Source: Marchantia polymorpha subsp. ruderalis (taxonomy: Eukaryota > Streptophyta > Marchantiopsida > Marchantiales > Marchantiaceae). From it: 64,000 bases of DNA. The notes beneath the pieces are model-generated. The model saw only the letters and a list, made by a program, of their open reading frames with translations, was not told the DNA's origin and did no database searches. Location of the stretch: contig AP031356.1 of NCBI GenBank assembly GCA_037833965.1, forward strand, positions 15,274,501-15,338,500, read 5' to 3'. Position numbers and translations under genes: made by a program. Of this stretch, positions 24,440 through 35,370 are shown piece after piece (positions within the stretch are counted from its first letter, which is position 1; the number at the start of each line of letters is the position of its first letter).

Positions 24440-25386
24440 GGTTCTTTCCCATCAGAAGTATAGATCAGGAACCCATTTCCTTTGCGTGTTTGTGTCCTTG
24501 AGTTCTGTCACCACGCACGAGGAGTTACAACTTAGCGTTCCGCATTTTGTAGCTGAAGGCCTTCGGCCGAATGTTCAGAGCTAGTACATTGGTTAGAGAC
24601 TTGAGTAGTTCGGATCTGCACCTGCGGGTGACTGCCGATGCTCAGAGCCAGTGACTAGTTAGATACTTGAACAGTTTCGCCCCTACACCTTCGAGTGTTT
24701 CTTTCTGATTGTACTCCTTGGGATTTTTCCCCTGAATGCCAAAGTGAAGTTTTGCTACTTCGTGTAAGCCTTGGTTGTAAATTCAGGTTACGCTGCAGCA
24801 GGTGCCTTGAGGGTAACCCCTGTAGTATTTCTGGGAATGACAAGTGCCTGAGAATTCAAACTCTTCAATAGACTGTTGTTGTGTTACTGGAATGTTTCAC
24901 AGTGAGTCCTTCAGTGCGGACCTGTGTTCTCTGCGCGTTTTGTGAGTTGAGAGTGTTGTTCACCGCGTCTGAGTGACTTCGATCCGAAGTAGGTAGTCCA
25001 AACCGGGTTTCCTACACTAGCAGCAAGCTAGTGGAAGCGTTGTAAAAGCCGGAGTTGGAAGTCACTGCCCGCAGCTTTGCCGAGTGTACTCTTGAGAGAC
25101 TTTCCCCCTGAAATCTTGAAGTAGAGGTCCTAACGGATCTCTGGGTTGTGTTTCTGTAGTTTCAGGTGTGTGTGTGTGTGTGTTACGCTGCACTGTGCGA
25201 CCTCCGAGTGCGCTCCGAGTGGACACTTGCAGTATTTCTGGGAGTGACAGTTGCCTGAGAATTCAAACTCCTCAATAGTCTGTTAAAACGTGACACTTTG
25301 TACCCTGTGTGTTCCTCTGTCCCTGTGGGTTCGACCTTTCTACCACTATATTGCAGTTTTAGCCTTTAGTGGGTTATTACAAATTC

Positions 25387-26579
25387 CGACTCGATCTTTG
25401 CCCGCATTAGCTCGGCCTCCGCCTGGCTTTTTGTCGCCGCATCCTCCCTCTGCTGCTGCAAGGCTTGGTATAGCTTCTGTGTGACCGCCAGGTGTTGTCG
25501 GAGGGCGGTGTTCCTATCCAGATATACTTGGCACCTAGAGGCCCAAGTGGCCACCTTGCTCCTCGTCCTTCGCTTGATAGTCTCCACATAAGACTGCGGT
25601 TTTCCAGTACCCGAGTACTTGGATGTCTTGCGATCCAGATATCGCAGGAGTGGGACTATCTGCTCGCACAACACCCCTGTTGGCGTTTTCTGCACAGAAT
25701 CCGCTTCATGCTCTTCCGAGCTCGTCTCATCCTCCGTTTCGAGGATTTCAGTCGCCACCGAATCCCTTGGCGACTCCCTGGAACTGTGGCGCGCAGCAGC
25801 TTCCGCTGCGACTGCCACACCACTGCCTGCTAAAATATCCAGGGCAGTGGGGGATCCCACTGCTTGAGCCCCTGTTCCGGCTCGATCTTCGGTCTCCGAA
25901 GGGGTCGACGCCGCAGTGACTCTTGTCACCCTTGCACCGCCCGCTTCTGCTGCCTGCCCTTCCGGCGCAATCTGCGCGGAAGGTGTCTTCGCTGAAGGTG
26001 CGTTCGCCGAAGGCGTCCGCACACTGGTCGCCGGCCCTGTCCGTCTCGCAGTCGGCGAATCCGGCCGACTCTCTGTTGACCGACTCGCAGTCGGCCGACT
26101 AGCAGTTGTCCGACTGGGAGTCGGATACACCCTGCGCGTCTTCACTCCACTTGGCCTGCTTGCTGGTGGCGTTTTCCCAGAAGTGCCTTCCGCCGAAGAC
26201 GACCCTCTAAGGGTTGTTGGCTCGTCAGCCAAACTCTCTTCTGCTTCTGGCCTGCTGTCCGGTTCAACGCGCCGCTCGGTTGACCTTCCGTCCGCTTGTC
26301 GACCTTCAGTCGCCCGACTCGTAGTCGGCCGACTGTCAGTCCGTCCATCTCCTTCCGAAGGCATTGGTGCCTTCTGCGCAGAGGTATTTGTCGACTTCCC
26401 TAGAATCTGCGCGATTATCTCCTCTTGCGTGAGATTCCGCCGGACCGGAGTACGCCCGGTCTCCTCAGTACTAGTTGGCATTTTGCGTGCCCTCTGTTTT
26501 GGTCGACTGTGAGGCTCGTGGGTGGGCCGACCACGAGTCGGCGCAGCTGGCACTTCCGGCTGCCTGTCCTCAGGTCTCT
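25387..26579 (-). mobile_element. A0 LTR, middle fragment
   Basis: It resumes the family-A LTR interrupted at 4475 and is interrupted again at 26579 by a short solo LTR. Entirely LTR-ORF sequence. The duplicated AATTC of B0 is 25382-25386, and the duplicated TCTCT of the next insertion is 26575-26579. Confidence 0.9.
25387..26579 (-). pseudogene. A0 LTR ORF, middle part
   Basis: It encodes the low-complexity Pro/Ser/Thr/Arg region and the start of the coiled coil of the A-type LTR protein (from about RPEDRQPEVPAAP to QAEAELMRAKIES). It is open throughout. The apparent ORF runs on into both neighbouring nested LTRs, but those residues belong to B sequence and are accidental. Confidence 0.85.
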
Positions 26580-26796
26580 TGTGGTAACCCACTTTTTGTT
26601 TTTTGTCGGAACTAAAACATTTTTGAATAGTAAGTACCGCGGCAGCAGCTGTAAATAGTAATCGGTACGCGAAACCAGAGTAAAAAGAGGATCGAGGACA
26701 GTCAAGGGGTTTTGGGCTTAGGCCACAGTGGGACGCTTGGGACGGAACGGGCGGTTCATGCTGCAGGATCAGCTTCGAGCACCTTCGGCGGTAGAT

Positions 26797-27654
26797 CACT
26801 CATAACTTTCTCAATTCGTAACGCCTTGAGTTGCTTTGGGTCTTGTTGCAAAGAGCTCGCGACGCTCGTTCTAACGAGACCAAGAACTTGTGAAACGGAT
26901 AAGAGCTCACTGAGTTATGAGTGTCGGAAGTTACTAATGGAGGGGCCTTCGGCGGTAGAGCGACTTTGGCGGTACGCCTTCGGCGGAAGAACCGCCGGAA
27001 GATGCGCCTTGGGCGGTAGACGCCTTCGGTCAACGCCTTCGGGTCAACGCCTTCGGCGATACGGAAGAGTGCATTCGGTGGAAGAGTGAAACCCTCATAA
27101 CTTTCTCAATGCGCAACGCCTCGACTTGATTAGGGTCTCGTTGGAAAGAGCTCGACGCGCTGATTCTAACGAGCCCAAGAACGCCACGAATGGAGGAGAA
27201 TTCCGGGAGTTATGAAGGTCGCAAGATACTCAGCTTTCCGCCTGCGCACAGGCGAAGAAAATTTTGTCCTATGCGCGGACGAAGGAAGTTCGCCTGCGCA
27301 CAGGCGTTCGCCTGTGCACAGGCGCTTCGGCGTCGGCGGGAAATCCGCCTTGGGCCCTAGAAATGCGCCTTGTGAGGTAGAAAGTGTACGGCGCCTTCTG
27401 CGCCAGCTCAGCGCCGCGGACGGACAGCTCAGCGCAGCGGACGGACAGCTCAGCGCCGCGGACGGCCAGGTCAGCGCCGCGGACGGACTGTGGATAGGCG
27501 AACGCCTTCGGCGGAAGAGGAAAACCGACATAACTTTCTCAATTCTTAGCGGTTTGACTTGATTCGGGTCTCGTTGGAAAGAACTCGACGAGCTGGTTCC
27601 CACGAGACCAAGATCTCTTGAAACGGATAAGGCGTCAATGAGTTATGAGCGTCG
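26797..27654. repeat. Three diverged copies of a ~127-bp U3 block with inverted ends
   Basis: Copies lie at 26797-26923, 27091-27220 and 27526-27654. Each starts near CATAACTTTCTCAA and ends near GAGTTATGAGCGTCG, with a GTTGGAAAGAGCTCGACG and TTCTAACGAGxCCAAGA core. The first copy is bounded by perfect 11-bp inverted repeats (CACTCATAACT / AGTTATGAGTG). A related single block occurs in family-A U3 (10881-11014 in A1, opposite strand) and, more degenerate, in full-length B U3. Confidence 0.8.
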
Positions 27655-28093
27655 AAAGCGGCTGTCATGGTTAGGCGTGAGGCCTTCGGCGTTAACAGTT
27701 AGAGGGGCCTTCGGCCCAAGGCGGCCTGCGAGTAGGCGGCTTGCGTGTAGGACGCGTGGGACCCACACTCCTCGGATTTTGGAGAAGGAATTTTGGCCTA
27801 GGTTCAGAGATCTTGCGGGGCCCATATCTTTGCGATGGACGGTCGGATGGATCTGAAATTTTGTGGGGCCGTTGATCTCGGCCGGCCACGCATGCCTGCA
27901 AATTTTCAGCCTCAGATCTTGGATGGTAAGGCGCTGGCGGCTCTGTACAGTAGGCTTAGGATTCAGATTTAGGGTTAGGGTTAGATTTAGGTTGTAAGTT
28001 AGAGGGGAAGGCAGCCGCCGACTCCTCAGGTGTAGGTTCTGTTGCGGCTCGCACCATGGTAGTGCAGTGTAGTGTTAGGTAGGACTTAGAAGG

Positions 28094-28122
28094 TATAAAA
28101 TAGTTCCAGGCGTTTTGCCTGG
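28094..28122 (+). promoter_or_regulatory. LTR core promoter: TATA box and hairpin (ORF-less LTR)
   Basis: TATAAAATAG (28094-28103) and CCAGGC-GTTTT-GCCTGG (28106-28122), identical to the full-length B LTRs although the ORF normally just upstream is missing. Confidence 0.7.
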
Positions 28123-28852
28123 GGTTCTTTCCCAAACTCAGAAGTATAGATCAGGAACCCATTTCCTTTGCGTGTTTGTGTCCTTGAGTTCTGTCACCAC
28201 GCACGAGGAGTTACAACTTAGCGTTCCGCATTTTGTAGCTGAAGGCCTGCGGCCGAATGTTCAGAGCTAGTACATTGGTTAGAGACTTGAGTAGTTCGGA
28301 ACTGCACCTGCGGGTGACTGCCGATGCTCAGAGCCAGTGACTAGTTAAATACTTGAACAGTTTCGCCCCTACACCTTCGAGTGTTTCTTTCTGATTGTAC
28401 TCCCTTGGGATTTTTCCCCTGAATGCCAAAGTGAAGTTTTGCTACTTCGTGTAAGCCTTGGTTGTAAATTCAGGTTACGCTGCAGCAGGTGCTTTGAGGG
28501 TAACCCCTGTAGTATTTCTGGGAATGACAAGTGCCTGAGAATTCAAACTCTTCAATAGACTGTTGTTGTGTTACTGGAATGTTTCACAGTGAGTCCTTCA
28601 GTGCGGACCTGTGTTCTCTGCGCGTTTTGTGAGTTGAGAGTGTTGTTCACCGCGTATGAGTGACTTCGATCCGAAGTAGGCAGTCCAAACCGGGTTTCCT
28701 ACACTAGCAGCAAGCTAGTGGAAGTGTTGTAAAAGCCGGAGTTGGAAGTCACTACCCGCAGCTTCGCCGAGTGTGCTCGCGAGAGACTTTCCCCCTGAAA
28801 TCCTGAAGTAGAGGTCCTAACAGATCTCTGGGTTGTGTTTCTGTAGTTTCAG

Positions 28853-28883
<31 letters not shown>

Positions 28884-29082
28884 GCTGCACTGTGCGACCT
28901 CCGAGTGCGCTCCGAGTGGACACTTGCAGTATTTCTGGGAGTGACAGTTGCCTGAGAATTCAAACTCCTCAATAGTCTGTTAAACGTGACACTTTGTACC
29001 CTGTGTGTTCCTCTGTCCCTGTGGGTTCGACCCGTCTACCACTATATTGCAGTTTTAGCCTTTAGTGGGTTATTACATCTCT

Positions 29083-29871
29083 CATCCCACTTCCGCTTTC
29101 GCGGAATGCGCTCACTTCGACGTTCTTCTGCTGCTCTTGCTGGGGCCGGAGCCGGAGGCGGACTGGCAAGTTCCTCGTCCGGATCCGTGTCTACTTCGGC
29201 CTCCTGTGAGTATCTACCTGGATAGCTCCGTGTCAGCAGCGGAAACCGTGTCCGCTCTGAATTTGTCAAACATCCCATCGCCCGATAAAACACAATCAGG
29301 TAAGGCGAAAGATGATTGAGGGTTCCTCCTCTCTCTTCTTGCGCATGTTGGCGCGTCACCTTCCACAGGAGCCGTGCCCAATGCACTGGAGCTCCTGACA
29401 ACACTAGCTCCACAAATCCTACCTGCCAACCATGCATGTAAGCGGTCTTGGTCGGCTGCAATATCTGCAACAATGCAGTCGCGACATTTCTCCGCAATCG
29501 ATCTTTGTAATCCCGTGTCCGGAAGCCGTTCTTGGGATGCCTGGCAACTTTGAAAAGCTCATTGTAGGAGATTTCTTCCTCCTGGGATACCTTCACTCTA
29601 TCGGCTTCGAAGAGGAGATACCCTTCCTCGCCGGCACACCTGCCCAACACCTGCGCCCAGTCACAAATGTCCCATCTTTCTGGATGGGTACGGAATCCGC
29701 GTGAGGGCTTGTGTCTCTCCTGCAGATACTCGCGCACCATCTCCGGACATGTCCAGTTCCACCCCCACAGGAGGAAATCGAGCTTCAGCCCCAGCAGCAC
29801 ATCTTGAAATGCGCGTAGATCGATCTGCGGCACCTGAGGGGAGACACTCGCAGCTGGGGAACCTTCGACAT
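29083..29871 (-). pseudogene. A0 LTR ORF, N-terminal part, frameshifted
   Basis: It encodes the conserved N-terminal domain (QIDLRAFQDVLLGLKLDFLLWGWNW region onward). The ATG matching A1's start is at 29871, but a one-base deletion near 29833 (CACCTGAG where A1 has CACCCTGAG) breaks the frame after about 12 codons. Together with the three nested insertions this makes the A0 copy a pseudogene. Confidence 0.85.
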
Positions 29872-30463
29872 TGCGTTACCTACACACACAAACGTTCTTC
29901 CTTTCGCTCGCTCTCTCACAATCGCCACTGCGCGTCGGCCGCTCAAGCACTGACTGCTCACTCTCTCTTCGCTCACGCTCAAGTTCGCTACTCGCAATTC
30001 CCTCCAAGGTCTGTCAAGATCCTTGCGCAACGCGTCTCCGCACTCTCTCCTCTCACTGCAGGTCTCTCCGCCCTTGCGTGTAATCTTGGAAGCTGGAAAT
30101 CGCAAAATCAAGAATGAGAGAATGAGACTGGAGCGCAGTCTTTTCTTCTCCGAATTCAAGAACGTCCAACGTTCTTACTGGTTACAACGTACGCAGCCGG
30201 CTATACGGCCTAATGGTTCGCCCTTTGCATGCGCGAATTCACGTCTCCGCACTGCGCGCATTCGCATGCGTGAATGTTGAATTCTCCCGCCGCCGCCGTC
30301 TTCCGGACTCGAGTCCGCCGTAGGGTATACGTCGGCTATGTTGTCTTTCCCTAACCCGTCCATCACCGGAGGCGTGTCGCCGCTGGCGTGTTCCTAATCC
30401 ATCGGCGCCTTGCTGGAGGCGCACATCCAGTCGCCGCGAATTACGCCGGCGCGTATTCGTACC
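29083..30463 (-). mobile_element. A0 LTR, third fragment
   Basis: It resumes A0 after the short solo LTR and is cut at 30463 by A2 (GTACC at 30459-30463 should be the left copy of A2's target duplication). It holds the N-terminal part of the LTR ORF and about 590 bp of upstream U3. Comparison with A1 says about 770 bp of A0's LTR remain beyond A2, outside the window. Confidence 0.9.
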
Positions 30464-31357
30464 TGTAATAACCCACCAAAGGCTAAAACTTGCAGTATGG
30501 TGGTAAAAAGATCGAACCCACAGGGACAGAGGCAACACACAGAGTAAAAGTGTCACGTTTAACAGACTTTTGTAGAGTTTGAATTCTAGGCGACTGTCAC
30601 TCCCAGAAATACTGCAGTGCTCGACTCGGAGGCTCGACTCGGAGGAGGATCTCAACTCGGAGGATGCTCGGAGGATGCACGGTACAGCGTGGTCACTCAA
30701 CACACACACACACACCTGAAACTGGCAAAAAGCACAACTCGGAGGTCGGTCAGGACCTCCGCTTCGGATTTCAGGAGGAAAGTGTCTCACAAGTTCACTC
30801 AGAGGTTCTGCAGGAAGTGCCTCCCACTCCGGCTTTTACTGCCCTTCCGCCAGGAACTAGCGGGGGTACCCGGACTGGACTTCTCACTTCGGAACGAAGC
30901 CTCTACGTACGCCGTGGACGTCACCCTCGACTATCACACAAAACGCAGGGAGTGCAGACCCGACTGAGAACTTACTGAAAACACGATCCAGTAACACACA
31001 CACAACCTGAATTACAAACCAAGGTTTACACGAAGTAATGAAACTTCACATTGGCATTCAGGGGAAACTTCCCGTAGGAGTACAATCAGGATATGTCACT
31101 CGAAGGAGTAAGGGGGAACTGTTCAAGTCTCTAACTCGCAGCCGGCTCTGAGCATCAGAAATCACCCGCAGGTGCAGATCCGCACTACTCAAGTCTCTAA
31201 CCGGGTACTAGCTCTGAACATTCAGCCGAAGGCCTTCAACTACAACATACGGTAACTTCGCTATGCTGCAGCTTCTCTACGTGGTGCCAGGTCCAAAATG
31301 CACAAACACGTCAAGAAAGTGAGTTCCTGATCTGCACTTCCGAAACTGGAAGAGTCC

Positions 31358-31386
31358 CAAGGCAAAACGCCTTGATCTACTTTATA
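31358..31386 (-). promoter_or_regulatory. LTR core promoter: TATA box and hairpin (A2)
   Basis: TATAAAGTA (31386-31378) and CAAGGC-GTTTT-GCCTTG (31374-31358), 34 bp past the LTR ORF stop, as in A1. Confidence 0.7.
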
Positions 31387-31419
31387 CTCTCAAAAGATCC
31401 TAACTAGCACTACGCTATC

Positions 31420-33975
31420 CTATCTACCACTCGCAGCATCTGCGCGAAACCAAACTACTCTACTGCACTCAGCAGATCCGGTGCTGCGCCTCCTGCGCGC
31501 CGGACTGCTCCGCTTACTGTCTCTACCTTGCCAGTCTTCCGACCGGCTGCGTAACCCCAGGCGTCGGAGCGCTGCAGTGACTTCCGACTGCAAGTGCGCC
31601 ATAGTGTCGCGCGCACCCGACAAGAAAGTTTCTAATTTTCTCGCCACTCGCCGCCGACTCCGACTGTCACCTTCCGTCAAGGCCGCCGCCCGAAGCTCGA
31701 ACTCCCGGAGTGTGACCCTCTCTTGAGCTGCCACCTCCCAATGGGTGTATCCGTTTAGACAACGAGTCACCCGTGCCGCCAACTCTCCTCGTGCCCTGCA
31801 GCTGCTCTCCACCTCTGCCAGCTGCATTTCTAATTCCGCACGTTGTGCCCTCAAATCCGAGCACTCGGTTTGCAAGTTGCGCAACAACTCCTCATCCTCC
31901 TTGCGGGCTCTTTGACTTTCTTCTAAGGCGCGCGTCTGGCGCGCAAGCTCGGCTGCTAGGACTTTGTTCTGTCTCCGCTCCTCCTGCAAGTCCGACTCGA
32001 TCTTTGCCCGTATTAGCTCGGCCTCCGCCTGACTCTTCGTCGCCGCATCCTCCTTCTGCTGCTGCAAGGCTTGGTATAGCTTCTGGGTGACCGCCAGGTG
32101 TTGTCGGAGGGCGGTGTTCCTATCCACATATACTCCGCACCTAGAGGCCCACCTTGCCACCTTGCTCCTCGTCCTTCGCCTGATTGTCTCCACATAAGAC
32201 TGCGGTTTTAAGGCACTTGCGTATTTGGATGTCTTGCGATCTAGATATCGCAGGAGTGGAACTATCTGTTCGCACAGCACCCCTGTTGGCGTTTTCTGCA
32301 CCGAATCCTCTTCTTGCTCTTCCGAGCTCGTCTCATCCTCAGTCTCGAGGATCTCAGTCGCCACCGAATCCCTTGGCGACTCCCTGGAACTGTGGCGCGC
32401 AGCAGCTTCCGCTGCGACTGCTGCTCCACTGCCTACCAAAATATCCAGGGCAGTGGGAGATCCCACTGCTTGAGCCCCTGTTCCGGCTTGATCTTCGGTT
32501 TGTGAAGGGGTCGACGCCGCAGTGACTTTTGTCACTCTTGATCCGCCCGCTTCTGCTGCCTGTCCTTCCGGCGCAATCTGCGCGGAAGGGGTCCTTGCTG
32601 AAGGTGCGTCCGCCGAAGGCGTCCGCACACTCGTCGTTGGCCCCATCCGTCTCGCAGTCGGCGAATCCGGCTGACTCTCTGTTGTCCGACTCGCAGTCGG
32701 CCGACCAGCAGTTGTCCGACTGGGAGTCGGATACACCCTGCGCGTCTTGACTCCACTTGGCCTGCTTGCTGGTGGCGTTCTTCCAGAAGTGCCTTCCGCC
32801 GAAGACGACCCTCTGAGGATTGTTGGCTCGTCAGCCAAACTCTCTTCTGCTTCCGGCCTGCTGTCCGGTTCAACGCACCGTTCAGTTGGCCTTCCTTCCG
32901 CTTGTCGACCTTCAGTCATCCGACTCGCAGTCGGCCAGTCGTCAGTCCGTCCATCTCCTCCCGAAGGCCGTGGTGCCTTCTGTGCAGAGGTTTCTACCGT
33001 CTTCCCTAGGATCTGAGCGATTATCTCTTCCTGTGTGAGATTCCGCCGGGTCGGAGTTCGCCTGGTCTCCTCAGTAACAGTTGGCATTTTGCGTGCCCTT
33101 TGTTTTGGTCGACTGTGAGGCTCGGGGGTGGGCCGACCACGAGTCGGCGCAGCTGGTACTTCCGGCTGCCTGTCCTCAGGTCTCTCATCCCACTTCCGCT
33201 TTCGCGGAATGCGCTCACTTCGACGTTCTTCTGCTGCTCTTGCTGGAGCCGGAGCCGGAGGCGTACTGGCAGGTTCCTCGTCCGGATCCGTGTCTACTTC
33301 GGCCTCCCTCGAATATCTACCTGGATAAGTCCGGGTCAGCTGCGGAAACCGAGTTTTCTCAGCATTCGTCAAACATCCCATCGCCCGGTAAAACACGATT
33401 AAGTAAGGCGATAGATGATTGAGCGTTCCTCCCCTCTCTTCTTGCGCATGTTGGCGCGTCACCTTCCACAGGAGCCGTGCCCAATGCACCGGAGCTCCTG
33501 ACAACACTAGCTCCACGAACTCTACCTGCCAACCATGCATGTAAGCGGTCTTGGTCGGCTGCAATATCTGCAGCAATGCCGTCGCGACATTTCTCCGCAA
33601 TCGATCCTTGTAATCCCGTGTCCGGAAACCGTTCTTGGGATGTCTAGCCACCTTGAAGAGCTCATTGTAAGAGACTTCTTCCTCCTGGGACACTTTCACG
33701 CTGTCGGCCTCGGAGAGGAGATCCCCTTCCTCGCCGGCACACCTGCCCAACACCTGCGCCCAATTGCAAATGTCCCATCTCTCTGGGTGTGGGCGAAATC
33801 CGCGAGAAGGCTTGTGTCTCTCTTGCAGATACTCGCGCACCATCTCCGGACATGTCCAATTCCACCCCCAGAGGAGAAAATTGAGCTTCAGCCTCAACAG
33901 CACATCTTGAAATGCGCGTAGACCGATCTGCGGCACCCTGAGTGGAGACACTCGCAGCTGGGGAACCTTCGACAT
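31420..33975 (-). CDS. LTR-encoded accessory protein, 851 aa (A2)
   Basis: Full-length, open copy of the A-type LTR protein from the ATG at 33975, exactly as long as in A1 and A3, with scattered substitutions but no indel. Domain order as in A1: N-terminal domain, low-complexity middle, coiled coil, RRRRSTGSAECS tail. Upstream of 33975 the frame differs from A1 (it would start at 34146 in another register), which supports the chosen start. Function unknown. Confidence 0.85.
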   Translation of the reverse strand: MSKVPQLRVSPLRVPQIGLRAFQDVLLRLKLNFLLWGWNWTCPEMVREYLQERHKPSRGFRPHPERWDICNWAQVLGRCAGEEGDLLSEADSVKVSQEEEVSYNELFKVARHPKNGFRTRDYKDRLRRNVATALLQILQPTKTAYMHGWQVEFVELVLSGAPVHWARLLWKVTRQHAQEERGGTLNHLSPYLIVFYRAMGCLTNAEKTRFPQLTRTYPGRYSREAEVDTDPDEEPASTPPAPAPARAAEERRSERIPRKRKWDERPEDRQPEVPAAPTRGRPTPEPHSRPKQRARKMPTVTEETRRTPTRRNLTQEEIIAQILGKTVETSAQKAPRPSGGDGRTDDWPTASRMTEGRQAEGRPTERCVEPDSRPEAEESLADEPTILRGSSSAEGTSGRTPPASRPSGVKTRRVYPTPSRTTAGRPTASRTTESQPDSPTARRMGPTTSVRTPSADAPSARTPSAQIAPEGQAAEAGGSRVTKVTAASTPSQTEDQAGTGAQAVGSPTALDILVGSGAAVAAEAAARHSSRESPRDSVATEILETEDETSSEEQEEDSVQKTPTGVLCEQIVPLLRYLDRKTSKYASALKPQSYVETIRRRTRSKVARWASRCGVYVDRNTALRQHLAVTQKLYQALQQQKEDAATKSQAEAELIRAKIESDLQEERRQNKVLAAELARQTRALEESQRARKEDEELLRNLQTECSDLRAQRAELEMQLAEVESSCRARGELAARVTRCLNGYTHWEVAAQERVTLREFELRAAALTEGDSRSRRRVARKLETFLSGARDTMAHLQSEVTAALRRLGLRSRSEDWQGRDSKRSSPARRRRSTGSAECSRVVWFRADAASGR

Positions 33976-35333
33976 TGCGTTGCCTGCACACACACAAACG
34001 TTCTCCCTTTCGCTCGCTCTCTCACAATCGCCACTGCGCGTCGGCCTCTCAAGCACTGACTGCTCACTCTCTCTGCGCTCGTTCAAGATCGCTACTCCCA
34101 ATTCTTTCAAGGTCCGCCAAGATCCTTGCGCAACTCGTCTCCGCACTCTCTACTCTCACTGCAGGTCGCTCCGCCCTTGCGCGTAATCTTGGAACTGGAA
34201 ATTGCAAAGTCAAGAATGAGAGAATGAGACTGGAGCGCAGTCTTTTCTTCTCCGATTTCAAGAACGTCCAACGTTCTTACTGGTTGCAACGTACACAGCC
34301 GGCTATACGGCTTAACGGTTCGCCCTTTGCATGCGCGAATTCACGTCTCCGCATTGCGCGCATTCGCATGCTTAAACGTTGAATTCTCCCGCCGCCGCCA
34401 CCTTCCGGACTCGAGTCCGCTGCAGGGTATACGTCGGCCCTGTTGTCTTTTCCTAACCCGCCCTTCTCCGGAGGCGTGTCGCCGCTGGTGCGTTCATTAT
34501 CCGTCGGCGCCTTGCTGGAGGCGCACATCCAGTCGGATCGAATTACGCCGGCGCGCAGTCGTACCGCTTTTTTTGTCCTTTATGCCTCGTCCGTTGCTAC
34601 CGGCGCATATCCGCCAGCGCAACTCATGCCAGCGCATCCGGCCGTCAGCGCCACGTCGGAGGCGTACATCCGACCGGCGCTTTCCTTCCATGAACAGCCA
34701 CCAAAGGCGCTTCCGACTCTGAGTGGGTTTCCTCCTATGAGCGCGTGATTCCACCGAGGGCGCATCGCCGAGGGCGTACGGGAATCCTTTCCGGCTGTGA
34801 ACCCTAGCGCGAACGGCGCATGTCCGGCTACGAGTTTTCCGACGCTCATAACTTCTCCATTCCTGATCCATCTCCGACGCTCTTGGACTTGTTAGAACGA
34901 GCATCCCAAGCTCTTTCTAATGCAACTTCAACCAACTGGATCTACCGTGTATCTCGATTGTTATGAAGGTTTTCCCTTTCCGCGCTAGCGGCGCTTCGCC
35001 GAAGGCGCACTCATGGTCGGATGCCTTTTAGAGGTCCGGGCCCTTCTCCTGACGTCTTTAGCAAAACCTCCTCCTGAGGTGTCTGCGCCGGAAGCGTAGC
35101 TTCCTTATACGCTAGAGGCGCGTGAATAGAGACACCTCAAAAAGGAGCTTTTGCCGAAGGCGCCGAAGACGTTGGCGTTGGTACATCCGACTACGTGATT
35201 CTTTGTGCCCTCGTGACGATCTCATCAATCCACTCTATTTAGCGTACCCTTCTCTAGCTACAAACACTGCTTTGGTACTAGTTTTCTAAAATTGTTTAAA
35301 TTCTGCAAAAAAAACAAAAAGTGTGTTACCACA

Positions 35334-35346
35334 TGCCCCCCTCCTC
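35334..35346 (-). other. A2 polypurine tract
   Basis: GAGGAGGGGGGCA on the minus strand, abutting the 3' LTR; identical to A1. Confidence 0.9.
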
Positions 35347-35370
35347 AATTGTGAGCGCCCACGCGAACAT

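Larger units (their letters stand above)
22051..25381 (+). mobile_element. B0: family-B solo LTR, right part (U3 end, R, U5)
   Basis: It resumes B0 after A1 (duplicated GCACG at 22046-22050) and ends GTGGGTTATTACA at 25381, followed by AATTC. R-U5 (about 24440-25381) carries a diverged direct duplication about 408 bp apart (CAGTATTTCTGGGA-TGACA segment at 24824 and again at 25231), a GT microsatellite near 25166, and the U5 end shared with family A (CCCTGTGGGTTCGA near 25321). No gag or PBS follows, confirming a solo LTR. Confidence 0.93.
26580..29077 (+). mobile_element. ORF-less family-B-like solo LTR (2498 bp)
   Basis: It starts TGTGGTAACCCAC and ends GTGGGTTATTACA, flanked by TCTCT (26575-26579 and 29078-29082). 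From about 28058 it follows the B-type LTR (promoter, R, U5), but its U3 is only 1.5 kb and has no LTR ORF. Instead it holds three diverged copies of a block of about 127 bp, runs of GCGCC/CGCCTTCGGCGG palindromes, and a tandem GGACGGACAGCTCAGCGC repeat (about 27405-27480). It may be a non-autonomous subfamily whose LTR lost, or never gained, the ORF. A telomere-like GGGTTAGGGTTAG stretch at about 27970 is too short to mean more. Confidence 0.92.
30464..35333 (-). repeat. A2 3' LTR (4870 bp)
   Basis: Colinear with the A1 LTRs. R-U5 is 30464 to about 31357 (no coding content); the ORF-free 5' part of U3 is about 33976-35333. One extra C near 34097 relative to A1 shifts the frame upstream of the LTR ORF start, showing that this stretch is not protein-coding. 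Confidence 0.94.

Noticed and set aside
26580..26799. N-terminal 70 or so residues of a 477-codon ORF spanning 25366-26799
   Set aside because: These codons come from the nested short solo LTR and are joined to the A0 ORF only by chance.
27960..27995. Telomere-like GGGTTAGGGTTAG stretch in the ORF-less LTR
   Set aside because: Only about two imperfect plant-type (TTTAGGG) units, inside an LTR bounded by a target duplication; most likely coincidence.
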